In this document: positions 32,822 to 41,274 of the stretch, one piece after another | How the letters are laid out: every line of letters begins with the position of its first letter | Position numbering within the stretch: the first letter of the stretch is position 1 | From: CAIXPS01 sp034430115 | GTDB lineage: Bacteria; Chloroflexota; Anaerolineae; J036; Brachytrichaceae | NCBI GenBank assembly: GCA_034430115.1 | Contig: DAOUFG010000021.1 | Span: 1 to 64,000 of the forward strand | Length of the DNA: 64,000 nt | Direction of reading: 5' to 3' | Program-made: the position numbers and the translations under genes | The notes under the pieces: generated by a model | What the model was told of the DNA's origin: nothing | Databases searched by the model: none | What the model saw: only the letters and a program-made list of their open reading frames with translations

Positions 32822-33298
32822 ATGCGCACGCATCAGAATACCCTCCTGGCGCTGAAACTTTCGACGCTATTGTTGAGCCTCACCGCCGTGGTTCTGATCG
32901 TCATGTTGCTCACCGGCAGCGTATTGGCCAAGCGTAGCACTGAGGAGCAAAAGTCGCAGGCTGTAATTCAGTCGCCAAGCCAGCCCACCAAAACCAGTAC
33001 GCCGGCCATATCTAGGGTAGTGATGGTTTATGTCGTAACGGCCACGCCTTCCGTAACGGCACCGCTGAGCCCGATGGTGAAAGCGACTCACACAGCCCCC
33101 AAACCAGCAGTCGCAACAGCCAGCGACTTGCCTGCCATGCCGGAGTTGGCGGCCATCCCAGAGGTGCCAGACGTGCCCGCCCCCGCTCCGCGCAGTAGCG
33201 GCGGAGGTGGCAGCGGCGGCGGGAATTCCTCGGCACCGGTTTCACAATCACAACCCAAGCCACAGCCTCAACCACAGGTCACAACTAAAACCTCTTAA
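32822..33298 (+). CDS. Membrane-anchored Pro/Ser/Thr-rich protein, unknown
   Basis: 158 residues, starting two bases after the previous stop. One hydrophobic segment near residues 10-36 (KLSTLLLSLTAVVLIVMLL) anchors it, followed by a long low-complexity outer part rich in Pro, Ser, Thr and Ala, with a glycine run (SSGGGGSGGGNS) and a PKPQPQPQ tail. It looks like a surface spacer. No catalytic motif and no cysteine. Function unknown; co-transcription ties it to the redox-sensing operon. Confidence 0.72.
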   Translation: MRTHQNTLLALKLSTLLLSLTAVVLIVMLLTGSVLAKRSTEEQKSQAVIQSPSQPTKTSTPAISRVVMVYVVTATPSVTAPLSPMVKATHTAPKPAVATASDLPAMPELAAIPEVPDVPAPAPRSSGGGGSGGGNSSAPVSQSQPKPQPQPQVTTKTS

Positions 33299-33339
33299 CA
33301 AGAAAAGGTACAAAGAAAGTATTGACGAATGGCGGTTCT

Positions 33340-34059
33340 ATGGCTTTACAAACGACTGTTCAGAACAAAACACCTGCCGGCGCAGCGCGTCCCGCCCCAG
33401 CAGCAAAACTCGAAGCGACGACGCCACTGACCGACGTGGCATGGTGGCTGGTGGGTGCGCTGTCAATCTGCTCGCTGCTGCTTGCCGTCGCCGTTACCCT
33501 GATGATCTCATCCGTCAATGGCGACCTGACACTGGCCTGGTTTCTTTCGCGCGGGACTGGTATCGCCGGATATTTGCTTATCACAGGCTCGATGATCTAT
33601 GGCCTTCTCATCACCACTAAAACGGCTGCCAGCACGGTGCCGGTGCCCGTCTCATTCGGCATGCACGAATACATTTCATGGCTGGGGCTGGTGTTCGCAG
33701 CAGTTCATGCGGCAGTATTGATCTTCGATGGCTATATTCACTACACGCTTCTTGCCATCCTGGTGCCCTTCAACTCGGCCTACCGGACGACGTGGGTGGG
33801 CATCGGGCAAATTTCTTTCTACGCACTGGCACTGATTTCAGCCAGCTTCTATGCCAAAAAGCGACTGGGCCACCGCGCCTGGCAGATCATCCATTACGCC
33901 AGCTTCGTCACCTTCCTCCTGGTCACCCTACATGGCCTCTTCAGCGGCACCGACACGAACACTGTCGCCTTGCAGGCTATCTACATCGGCTCCGGGGCGC
34001 TCATCGGTTTCCTGACGACATTGCGCATCCTGCTCCGCAGGCACGCCAAAGCCGCCTGA
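33340..34059 (+). CDS. Ferric-reductase-like transmembrane protein (haem b type)
   Basis: 239 residues from ATG 33340; a TTG in frame at 33322 is an alternative. Six hydrophobic segments, with histidines in pairs on helices (HEYISWLGLVFAAVHA; HRAWQIIHYASFVTFLLVTLHG), the arrangement that holds two b haems in ferric-reductase-like and MsrQ-type proteins. It has no NAD or FAD domain, so it must pass electrons to or from partners. Neighbours suggest an extracytoplasmic redox chain. GC-rich like its neighbours. Confidence 0.78.
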   Translation: MALQTTVQNKTPAGAARPAPAAKLEATTPLTDVAWWLVGALSICSLLLAVAVTLMISSVNGDLTLAWFLSRGTGIAGYLLITGSMIYGLLITTKTAASTVPVPVSFGMHEYISWLGLVFAAVHAAVLIFDGYIHYTLLAILVPFNSAYRTTWVGIGQISFYALALISASFYAKKRLGHRAWQIIHYASFVTFLLVTLHGLFSGTDTNTVALQAIYIGSGALIGFLTTLRILLRRHAKAA

Positions 34060-34074
34060 GCGCCAAAGAGTGCT

Positions 34075-34080
34075 TACAAT
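34075..34080 (+). promoter_or_regulatory. -10 box TACAAT placed for a leaderless start
   Basis: TACAAT ends six bases before the response regulator ATG (34087), with no Shine-Dalgarno site. It may give a separate short transcript for the two-component genes. Confidence 0.4.
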
Positions 34081-34086
34081 CCAGGT

Positions 34087-34773
34087 ATGCGCGTCTTACT
34101 GGCAGAGGATGATCAGCGGATTGCTGGGTTCATCAGCAAAGGATTGGGCGAAGAAGGACACCTGGTTCAAACAGTATCGGATGGCGAACAGGTACTGGAA
34201 CTGGCACTCGCCGGGCACGAAACCTCCTTCGATGTCATCATTCTGGATATTCTGATGCCCAAACGTGATGGACTGTCGGTGTGTCGCGAGTTACGCACAC
34301 GAGGATCTCACGTGCCGATCCTCATGTTGACCGCCCTGGACAGTTTGAACGATCGCGTGCGTGGGCTGGATAGCGGGGCCGATGACTACCTGGTGAAACC
34401 TTTTGCCTTCCCAGAATTGGTCGCGCGCCTGCGCGCGTTGGGACGGCGCATGCCGCTCACAGCACAAACTACCCTCTTGCAGGTGGGCAACCTGGTGCTG
34501 GACACCACGGCACATACCGCTCAGCGCGGCAGCCGTAAGATCGACCTCAGCCCACGCGAATATCATCTGCTGGAATATCTGATGCGCCACATCGGTCAAT
34601 CGATCAGCCGCACCAGTATCCTGCAAGCCATCTGGTCATTCGATTACGATGGCGCGTCAAACGTCGTAGACGTCTACGTAGGCTACCTGCGGCGCAAGAT
34701 CGACCGCGAAGGAGAGCCTGCGCTCGTACACACGATACGCGGCGTAGGCTATAAGATAGCGGAGTCACCCTAA
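34087..34773 (+). CDS. OmpR-family response regulator
   Basis: 228 residues. Receiver domain at 1-115 with the acidic pair ED (residues 7-8 region LAEDDQ), phospho-acceptor D54 in VIILDILMP, a threonine in MLTALD and lysine in YLVKPF. The C-terminal winged helix includes LSPREYHLLEYLMRH, SIWSFDY-like ILQAIWSFDYDG and VDVYVGYLRRKID. It pairs with the kinase that starts immediately after the stop (TAA followed by GTG). Confidence 0.93.
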   Translation: MRVLLAEDDQRIAGFISKGLGEEGHLVQTVSDGEQVLELALAGHETSFDVIILDILMPKRDGLSVCRELRTRGSHVPILMLTALDSLNDRVRGLDSGADDYLVKPFAFPELVARLRALGRRMPLTAQTTLLQVGNLVLDTTAHTAQRGSRKIDLSPREYHLLEYLMRHIGQSISRTSILQAIWSFDYDGASNVVDVYVGYLRRKIDREGEPALVHTIRGVGYKIAESP

Positions 34774-37230
34774 GTGTTTGGCTTTGTGCATACCATCGGC
34801 TTTAAGTTGACGCTATGGTTCGTCGGCGCATTAGCGCTCGCTATCCTGGCCGTCAGCGCGCTTTTCTACTTCGGCATGCAGCGCGTGCTCCTACAGGCCG
34901 TTGATACCAATCTGCGCGCCGCAGGGTTACGCAGCGTGACACCATACACCGCCAACGGCGATGACGAACGCGACGAACAATTACGCCGACTGATTTTGCT
35001 CGGCAACACCCCCGCCCGCCTGCTGGCAACGGACGGCACAGTGCTACAAACGGACCCGCTCTTCCCGGCCGGAATCGCCATCAGCGCTGAGATGCTTGAA
35101 GGTGCCAACGCCGGCAATGCGCGCTTTGAAACTATCCAGGCCCCTGCAGGGACTTTCCGGCTTTTCAGTGCCCCTGTGCGCATGCACGAAACCCGCGTGG
35201 CAATCGTTCAGGTGGTCAACTCGCTGGATGAGCAAATGCACACTCTCAGTGAAATGCGTTCGGTGCTGGCCTGGCTCATCCCCATCTCACTCCTCCTGGC
35301 GGGCGCCGGCGGGGCAGTTCTGGCCGGGCAGGCGCTTGAGCCCATGACACGCGTGCGCCGCAAGGTGGAATTGATCGTTAAACAGGCCGACCTTTCGCAT
35401 CGCGTGAGCGAAGGATTGCCCGACGACGAAATAGGCCGGTTGGCGCGCACTTTCGATCAATTGTTGGAGCGCGTTCAGCAGGCAATGCTGCGCGAGCGCC
35501 AGTTCACATCCGATGCTTCACACGAACTGCGCACGCCATTGACGGTGCTAAAGGGTGAGATATCCGTCGCGCTCAGCCGACCACGCACGGCGGACGAATA
35601 CCGCGCGACGCTCACACACTTGGAGCCAACGGTAGATGATATGAGCCAACTGGTGGAAGATCTGCTCACGCTTACCCGCGCCGCCGCCAACAAAGAAAAC
35701 ACCGGTCAGGAACGCGTGAACCTGACTGAATTGCTGGGCCAGGTTTGTGGGCGAATGAATGTGCTGGCGAATGCCAAAGGCATCGTGCTGAGCACTGCGC
35801 CGGAAAGCATTGGTCTGATCGCTCTGGGCGATCGGCTGAAACTGCAACGGGTGCTCATGAACCTGATTGACAACGCCCTGCGCTATACCCCCAAAGGCGG
35901 GCATGTGACAGTATCGATTTCACATAAAGATGCCGAAATACGCATCGACGTGCGCGACACTGGTCGTGGCATCCGCCCCGAGCATCTGCCTCGGTTGTTC
36001 CAGCGCTTTTACCGCGCCGATAGTGACCGTGGGCGTGATAACGGCGGGTCAGGCCTGGGGCTGGCAATTGCCCAGGCTATCGTGCAAGCACATCATGGGC
36101 ACATCAACGTGGAGAGCCAACCCGGGAAAGGGTCCTGCTTCACTGTTTGGCTGCCACTGGCGAGCATTGAACCAGCGCGCGGGGAAGAAGAAAGTCTAGG
36201 AGCGGGAGAGCATCAGGCGCAAGCCAATGCAGGAGCCTCTTCGCTCACCCTCTCCCAGGCTCTCATGCTCCCCAAGCCTGACACATCGTATGTCGCGTTA
36301 TACGACCACACCTTCCGGGCCATGAACACAGATGTCTCACTACTTTTATTGAGCGATGCACGACATGCCGCACTTGCACTAGATGCAGCTGAGTGGTTCT
36401 TTTTACAAACGGAGTGGCGACTCAGCCGCTTCCGCGAGAGTAGTGAACTCTCTACGCTCAATCGTGAACGATCCATCCTGGCGTCGCGCGTGCTTTATGA
36501 GGTGGTGGCACTGGCGGCACAGGCTTATCACGATACGGATGGCGTCTTTAACCCGCTGGTGGGGCATGCCCTTGTTGCGGCAGGGTATGATCGCAGCTTT
36601 GATCTGATTGGCACACACACGTCTCTGACGCCCACGGGCCGGCCTGCTGGCACCATACCTTCTCTCGACGCCGCACTGCATCTGGACCCGACCACGCACC
36701 AGATCACCTTACAAGGCGACGCCCAACTGGACCTGGGCGGCATCGCCAAAGGCTGGGCTGTTGACAGGGCCTATCGCGTCTTGAGCAAACTAGGCGCATG
36801 TTGCATCAATGCAGGGGGAGACGTGCGCGCCGGCGGGTCATTCGAGCCAGGCGGGGATGGTTGGCGCGTGGACGTTGCCGATCCATTTTCGCCACAAACG
36901 ATGGACAAAAGCGACATGACGCATCATGTGCTCAGCGTGATGCTGAAAGATGCGGCGATCGCCACATCCGGCATCGTCAAACGACGTTGGATGATGTCCG
37001 GCGTCGAACAACATCACCTGATCGACCCGCGAAATGGCGAACCCGCGCGCAACGAATTGCTCTTCGTCACGGCAGTGGGCGCTACTACCATACAGGCCGA
37101 GGTGGCTGCCAAGACCATCTTCATCCTGGGCGAGCAGGCTGGCCGCACCTGGGCCGGCCAGCAACATACGCCGGCCCTGCTTATGCGCCGGAACGGGGAA
37201 TACATCAACCTGGGGCTACAAACCGGGTAA
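34774..37230 (+). CDS. Sensor histidine kinase fused to ApbE (FAD:protein FMN transferase) domain
   Basis: 818 residues from GTG. Residues 1-190: two membrane helices around an outer sensor region. Then a HAMP linker, HisKA with H250 in SDASHELRTPLTV, an N-box NLIDNALRYTP, DTGRGI and GGSGLGLAIAQAIV. Residues about 480-510 form a low-complexity linker. Residues about 516-815 are an ApbE domain: MNTDVSLLL, LDLGGIAKGWAVDRA (about 653), CCINAGGDVRAGG (about 678), ATSGIVKRRW and HLIDPRNGEP (about 748; the usual T/S before G is N). ApbE attaches FMN to proteins and normally acts outside the membrane, but after a kinase core this domain should lie in the cytoplasm. The frame is unbroken through the junction. 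Confidence 0.9.
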   Translation: MFGFVHTIGFKLTLWFVGALALAILAVSALFYFGMQRVLLQAVDTNLRAAGLRSVTPYTANGDDERDEQLRRLILLGNTPARLLATDGTVLQTDPLFPAGIAISAEMLEGANAGNARFETIQAPAGTFRLFSAPVRMHETRVAIVQVVNSLDEQMHTLSEMRSVLAWLIPISLLLAGAGGAVLAGQALEPMTRVRRKVELIVKQADLSHRVSEGLPDDEIGRLARTFDQLLERVQQAMLRERQFTSDASHELRTPLTVLKGEISVALSRPRTADEYRATLTHLEPTVDDMSQLVEDLLTLTRAAANKENTGQERVNLTELLGQVCGRMNVLANAKGIVLSTAPESIGLIALGDRLKLQRVLMNLIDNALRYTPKGGHVTVSISHKDAEIRIDVRDTGRGIRPEHLPRLFQRFYRADSDRGRDNGGSGLGLAIAQAIVQAHHGHINVESQPGKGSCFTVWLPLASIEPARGEEESLGAGEHQAQANAGASSLTLSQALMLPKPDTSYVALYDHTFRAMNTDVSLLLLSDARHAALALDAAEWFFLQTEWRLSRFRESSELSTLNRERSILASRVLYEVVALAAQAYHDTDGVFNPLVGHALVAAGYDRSFDLIGTHTSLTPTGRPAGTIPSLDAALHLDPTTHQITLQGDAQLDLGGIAKGWAVDRAYRVLSKLGACCINAGGDVRAGGSFEPGGDGWRVDVADPFSPQTMDKSDMTHHVLSVMLKDAAIATSGIVKRRWMMSGVEQHHLIDPRNGEPARNELLFVTAVGATTIQAEVAAKTIFILGEQAGRTWAGQQHTPALLMRRNGEYINLGLQTG

Positions 37231-37241
37231 CCCGCAAAACG

Positions 37242-38489
37242 CTATCCCCCCAGGAACTCTCGCAGCTTGCGCGCATAGGCCGGGTGACGCAAGCGGCTAA
37301 GCGCTTGCGTTTCGATCTGGCGCACCCGCTCGCGCGTGACGCCCATCTTTCGGCCGACTTCTTCCAGGGTATAGGTTTCACCGTCCAACAACCCATAGCG
37401 GAACTGTAAGATGCGCACTTCGCGCGGAGGCAGCGTCGCCAAGATCTCATCCAACTGTTCGCGCAGGATGCGCGCCGTCGCGAGTTCAGCCGGCGCCGGG
37501 CTGTTGTCATCGGGGATGAAGTCGCCAAGCACGCTCTCATCCTCATCGTCGTTGGGCGTCTCCAGGCTGATTGGCGTGCTCGCCGAGCGGATGATCAACT
37601 CGGCTTTTTGTACCGTCACATTCAATCCCTCCGCCAGTTCCGCCACCGTCGGCTCGCGGCCCAGTTCCTGGGTCAGATGATGCTTGGCGCGCAAGAGCCG
37701 GTTGATCTGGTCGCCCATGTGCACGGGCATACGGATGGTACGGCTCTGGTCGGCCACGGCGCGAGAGATGGCCTGGCGAATCCACCACGTGGCGTAGGTG
37801 CTGAACTTATAGCCGCGCCGCCAATCGAACTTTTTGGTTGCGCGCATCAGACCGATGTTGCCTTCCTGGATCAAATCCAGAAATGGCACGCCGCGCCCGA
37901 CGTACCTTTTGGCCACACTGATCACCAGGCGTGAATTGGCGCTGATCAAATGCTCGCGCGCAGCCAGCCCATCCTCAACCATTTGTTCACATTGCAGGCG
38001 CTCCGCCTTCGACATTTTGCCGACCAGCAGACATTCACGCGCGACCTTGCCGCGTTCCATGCGCTGCGCCAGGTCCACTTCCTGCCCTACCGTCAGCAAC
38101 GGAACACGGCCGGCCTCTTTTAGATACAGCCCCACCGTGTCATCGATTTCAACGGCTTCCAGCAGATTAGCGCGGGCGGCTTCGGCAAACTCGTCTTCGT
38201 CTTCTTCATCATTGCCATCCGACATTGCGTCGGCGACCTCATCCCCGCTCGTCACGATCTGAATCCCTGCATCAGCGAGGGCGACAAAAATATCATCATG
38301 CTGTTCGGGGTTTTTCTCGACGTCGGGGAATGCAGCCAGGACCTCGTCATAAGTGACGTAACCATTGTCACGGCCAAGGTTCAAAAGTTGCTCCTCATCG
38401 GACAACTCCTCCACCGCGATCTCTTCAATTGCCGCAACACTCTCTTGAGGGGCATGCGGCTTTTTCACTAACTTCTTTTTACTAGCCAT
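37242..38489 (-). CDS. rpoD: Primary sigma factor (sigma-70, RpoD/SigA)
   Basis: 415 residues from ATG 38489 (MASKKKLVKK). Region 1.1-like text (EEQLLNLGRDNGYVTYDEVLAAF) is followed by an acidic stretch, region 1.2 (DDTVGLYLKEAGRVPLLT), region 2 (LISANSRLVISVAKRYVGRG, PFLDLIQEGNIGLMRA, KFDWRRGYKFSTYATWWIRQ for -10 binding), region 3 and region 4 (LPPREVRILQFRYGLLDGE, TLEEVGRKMGVTRERVRQIE for -35 binding). Presence of 1.1 supports a primary sigma. GGAGGA is unusually close to the ATG. Convergent with the kinase-ApbE gene, 11 bases apart. Confidence 0.94.
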   Translation of the reverse strand: MASKKKLVKKPHAPQESVAAIEEIAVEELSDEEQLLNLGRDNGYVTYDEVLAAFPDVEKNPEQHDDIFVALADAGIQIVTSGDEVADAMSDGNDEEDEDEFAEAARANLLEAVEIDDTVGLYLKEAGRVPLLTVGQEVDLAQRMERGKVARECLLVGKMSKAERLQCEQMVEDGLAAREHLISANSRLVISVAKRYVGRGVPFLDLIQEGNIGLMRATKKFDWRRGYKFSTYATWWIRQAISRAVADQSRTIRMPVHMGDQINRLLRAKHHLTQELGREPTVAELAEGLNVTVQKAELIIRSASTPISLETPNDDEDESVLGDFIPDDNSPAPAELATARILREQLDEILATLPPREVRILQFRYGLLDGETYTLEEVGRKMGVTRERVRQIETQALSRLRHPAYARKLREFLGG

Positions 38490-38740
38490 TCCTCCAATTC
38501 CTGTACGCGCATAAAAGACAAGAATACCATCGAAAAGGCTCATTTTTCCAGGTTTGCAAAGAAATGTGCACAATTCCCCACTTTGATGCGCAGACTTATG
38601 TTCTGCGCTTGCCGCTGGCAGCCGTGAATATAATTTCTGCGTATACCTGTATCGAGCGTCCAAAGGGTGACGCATTTACAAGACTTGCATTCAGTTCATG
38701 GCCCATGATGAAATTTGACCCCGAAGGAGCAGCAACCAAT

Positions 38741-40162
38741 ATGTATCAACCGACCTGGGATTCATTGCGCCAACACCCCACGCCACAGTGGTTCAGAGAT
38801 GCCAAGTTTGGGATATACACCCACTGGGGCATCTATTGTGTGCCTGCCAAAGGCCCCAACGCCACCTGGTACCCCTACAACATGTATCGTGAAGGCACGG
38901 AGCAATATGACTATCACCGCCGGAGCTACGGCGGCCCCGAGCGCTTCGGCTGGAAGGACTTCATCCCCATGTTCACCGCCGAACGGTTCGACCCCGACGA
39001 GTGGGCGGAGCTATTCAAGGAATCGGGCGCGCAATACGCCGGGCCGGTGGGCGAACATCACGACGGCTTTTGCATGTGGGACACGCGCTACTCCGAATGG
39101 AACGCCGCCAAAATGGGCCCCAAGCGCGACGTGGTCGGTGCGTTGGAGAAGGCCATTCGCCACCAGGGCCTGCGCTTCCTGGTGGCCTTGCATCACGCCG
39201 AGAACTGGTGGTTCTACCCGCATTGGCGCAAGGAGTTCGACACGTCGGACCCGCGCTACGCCGGGCTATATGGCGAACCGCACGACCTGGGCGGCCAGGT
39301 GGGCCCGACGTTCTTCGAACAAACCCCACCCAGCAAGCGTTTCATCGACACCTGGCAGGCCAAGATTCGCGAGGTGATCGACCGCTACGACCCGGATATG
39401 TTGTGGTTCGACTTCGGCCTGCGCGGCGTGCCCGATAAGCCCAAAGAGGAATTCCTGGCCTACTACTACAACCAGGCTCTGGCACACGGGCGCGAGGTGG
39501 TGGTGACTTTTAAGGATTACGACCTGGCCCCCGGCACAGGCGTGGTGGACCTGGAGTTGGGTCGCATGGACAGGCTGACCTACTACGAGTGGATCACCGA
39601 CACGACTGTGGACGACGGCGAAGGCTGGGGTTACTTGAAGGACACGCCCTACAAATCCACCACTACGCTGGTGCACTACCTGATCGACAACGTCAGCAAG
39701 AACGGCTACCTGCTCTTGAACGTAGGCCCCAAGCCCGACGGCACACTGCCCGACGAGGCAAAGGAGCTGCTGAAAGGCATGGGGCGCTGGTTGCAGGTGA
39801 ACGGCGAGGCGATCTACGGCACGTCGTGCTGGACGACGCACGGCGAAGGGCCTACCCAAATCCACAAAGCCGGGGCCTTCAACGAAGGCGAGAAAGTGAG
39901 CTATGGGCCAAATGACGTGCGTTACACGCTCAAGGGCGATACACTGTATGCCATCACGTTGGGCTGGCCGGGGGAATATGCCACCCTGGAGACGCTCAAG
40001 CGCCTCAGCCCGGCGGAGATCAAATCGGTGCGCATGCTGGGGGTGGATCAGGCCCTGGAATGGAATCTGACGGACAAGGGGCTGATGATCAAAACGCCGC
40101 ACAGCAAACCCTGCGAGCACGCCTACGTTTTCAAGATCGAACGTGGAGCGCCATATCCGTAA
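38741..40162 (+). CDS. Alpha-L-fucosidase, GH29
   Basis: 473 residues from ATG 38741, chosen because AAGGAG lies 11 bases upstream and conserved sequence begins just after; longer in-frame starts exist. GH29 signatures: WFRDAKFGIYTHWGIYCVPA, AQYAGPVGEHHDGFCMWDT (YxVLTTKHHDGF-like), and LWFDFG with D224 as the expected nucleophile. ISKNGYLLLNVGP-like text (VSKNGYLLLNVGPKPDG) ends the barrel, followed by a small beta domain. No signal peptide, so it should act in the cytoplasm on imported fucosides. Divergent from rpoD. Confidence 0.92.
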   Translation: MYQPTWDSLRQHPTPQWFRDAKFGIYTHWGIYCVPAKGPNATWYPYNMYREGTEQYDYHRRSYGGPERFGWKDFIPMFTAERFDPDEWAELFKESGAQYAGPVGEHHDGFCMWDTRYSEWNAAKMGPKRDVVGALEKAIRHQGLRFLVALHHAENWWFYPHWRKEFDTSDPRYAGLYGEPHDLGGQVGPTFFEQTPPSKRFIDTWQAKIREVIDRYDPDMLWFDFGLRGVPDKPKEEFLAYYYNQALAHGREVVVTFKDYDLAPGTGVVDLELGRMDRLTYYEWITDTTVDDGEGWGYLKDTPYKSTTTLVHYLIDNVSKNGYLLLNVGPKPDGTLPDEAKELLKGMGRWLQVNGEAIYGTSCWTTHGEGPTQIHKAGAFNEGEKVSYGPNDVRYTLKGDTLYAITLGWPGEYATLETLKRLSPAEIKSVRMLGVDQALEWNLTDKGLMIKTPHSKPCEHAYVFKIERGAPYP

Positions 40163-40228
40163 AATCAGTCCGCGAATCTACGCGAATAGGACGTATAGAT
40201 TGATAACAGGGTTCGGGTGAGCAGGGAG

Positions 40229-40260
40229 ATAGGCACAGGCGCAAAGCCTGTGCCTATTTT
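40229..40260 (+). terminator. Terminator after the fucosidase gene
   Basis: ATAGGCACAGGC (40229-40240), loop GCAAA, GCCTGTGCCTAT (40246-40257), then TTT: a perfect 12-base stem followed by T residues. A CGCGAATCTACGCGAATAGG repeat lies just before it at about 40167-40190. Confidence 0.75.
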
Positions 40261-40323
40261 AGGGCGCATCCGGGCGCCAGAACGTTTGTGCTATGATTGA
40301 CCCCATTCTAGTGGAGGTAAATC

Positions 40324-41097
40324 ATGAGTACGCATACCCAGACGAAGCCCGCGGGCACCCCTACCTGGTTTGACCTGATGACGCCGGACGTGGCAAAGGC
40401 GCGCGACTTTTATGAGGCGCTCTTTGGTTGGCAGTACGTCGTCAACGGCCCGGAGATGGGATACTATTCGCTGGCGAAATTGAAAGGACAGAATGTCGCC
40501 GGTATCGGCCAGATACAACCCGGAAGCAACATGCCCTCAGCCTGGTCCGTTTACCTCGCCACAGATGACATCAAAGCCGATAGTGAAAAGGCGAAGCAGC
40601 TTGGTGGCCAGGTGATGATGGAGCCAATGCAGATCAGCGACGAAGGTTGGATGGTCATGATCGCCGATCCTACCGGCGCTGTCTTTGGATTGTGGAAGTC
40701 GGGCAAGCATATCGGCGCCACCTTGACCGACGAGCCCGGCTGCATGACGTGGTGTGAAGTGAACACCCGCGACGCAGCCAAAGCGCGCGACTTTTACTGC
40801 AACCTGTACGGCCTGACATGGGAACGCGTGCCAGGCGAGATGGAGTATTACGTGTTGAAGCGCGGCGATGCCAACCTGGCCGGCGTGTTGCAGATGGACC
40901 ACAACTGGCCCGAAGTGATCCCTGCACACTGGATGGCCTATTTCGCCGTGGCGGACACCGATAAAGCCGTCAAACAGGCCGTGCAATTGGGCGGCCGGCC
41001 GGTGGCCGAGACGTTGGATACGCCCTATGGTCGCGTGGCCGCGCTGATGGACCCATTCGGCGCAACGTTCACCGTCGTCAAGCTGCCAACGGCGTAA
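40324..41097 (+). CDS. VOC (glyoxalase/dioxygenase fold) protein, two domains
   Basis: 257 residues. Two tandem VOC modules: PTWFDLMTPDVAKARDFYEALFGWQY (residues 13-38) and MTWCEVNTRDAAKARDFYCNLYGLTWE (about 141-165), each followed by AGI/AGV and a DPTGA/DPFGA end. VOC proteins bind a metal and catalyse isomerisation, ring opening or resistance reactions; the substrate cannot be told. GTGGAGGT lies seven bases before the ATG. Appears to be a single-gene unit. Confidence 0.88.
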   Translation: MSTHTQTKPAGTPTWFDLMTPDVAKARDFYEALFGWQYVVNGPEMGYYSLAKLKGQNVAGIGQIQPGSNMPSAWSVYLATDDIKADSEKAKQLGGQVMMEPMQISDEGWMVMIADPTGAVFGLWKSGKHIGATLTDEPGCMTWCEVNTRDAAKARDFYCNLYGLTWERVPGEMEYYVLKRGDANLAGVLQMDHNWPEVIPAHWMAYFAVADTDKAVKQAVQLGGRPVAETLDTPYGRVAALMDPFGATFTVVKLPTA

Positions 41098-41196
41098 CAC
41101 AGGCTGCCAATGTTGCCACGAGTTCACTCATTGAGGAGTGCTGAACGGACTAAAGCCTAAGTGAGTCATCTAATTCCCTGATGCCGCTTTTGCCCC

Positions 41197-41262
41197 GATC
41201 ACGTAGGGCGAGATGACATCTCGCTCTACGTGATCCTGGCCGGGCGACTTAACAAGTCGCCC
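41197..41262. repeat. Two adjacent hairpins (GTAGGGCGA type)
   Basis: GATCACGTAGGGCGAGATG (41197-41215) pairs with CATCTCGCTCTACGTGATC (41217-41235) with one G-T pair. GGGCGACTT-AAC-AAGTCGCCC follows at 41242-41262. They sit between convergent genes and can serve as a two-way terminator; both contain the GTAGGGCGA word or its complement. Confidence 0.7.
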
Positions 41263-41274
41263 TACATTTGACGC

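Noticed and set aside
37242..38675. 62-residue N-terminal extension of the sigma factor
   Set aside because: The extension is not sigma-like and overlaps the divergent gene's leader; ATG 38489 gives a normal start with region 1.1 following.
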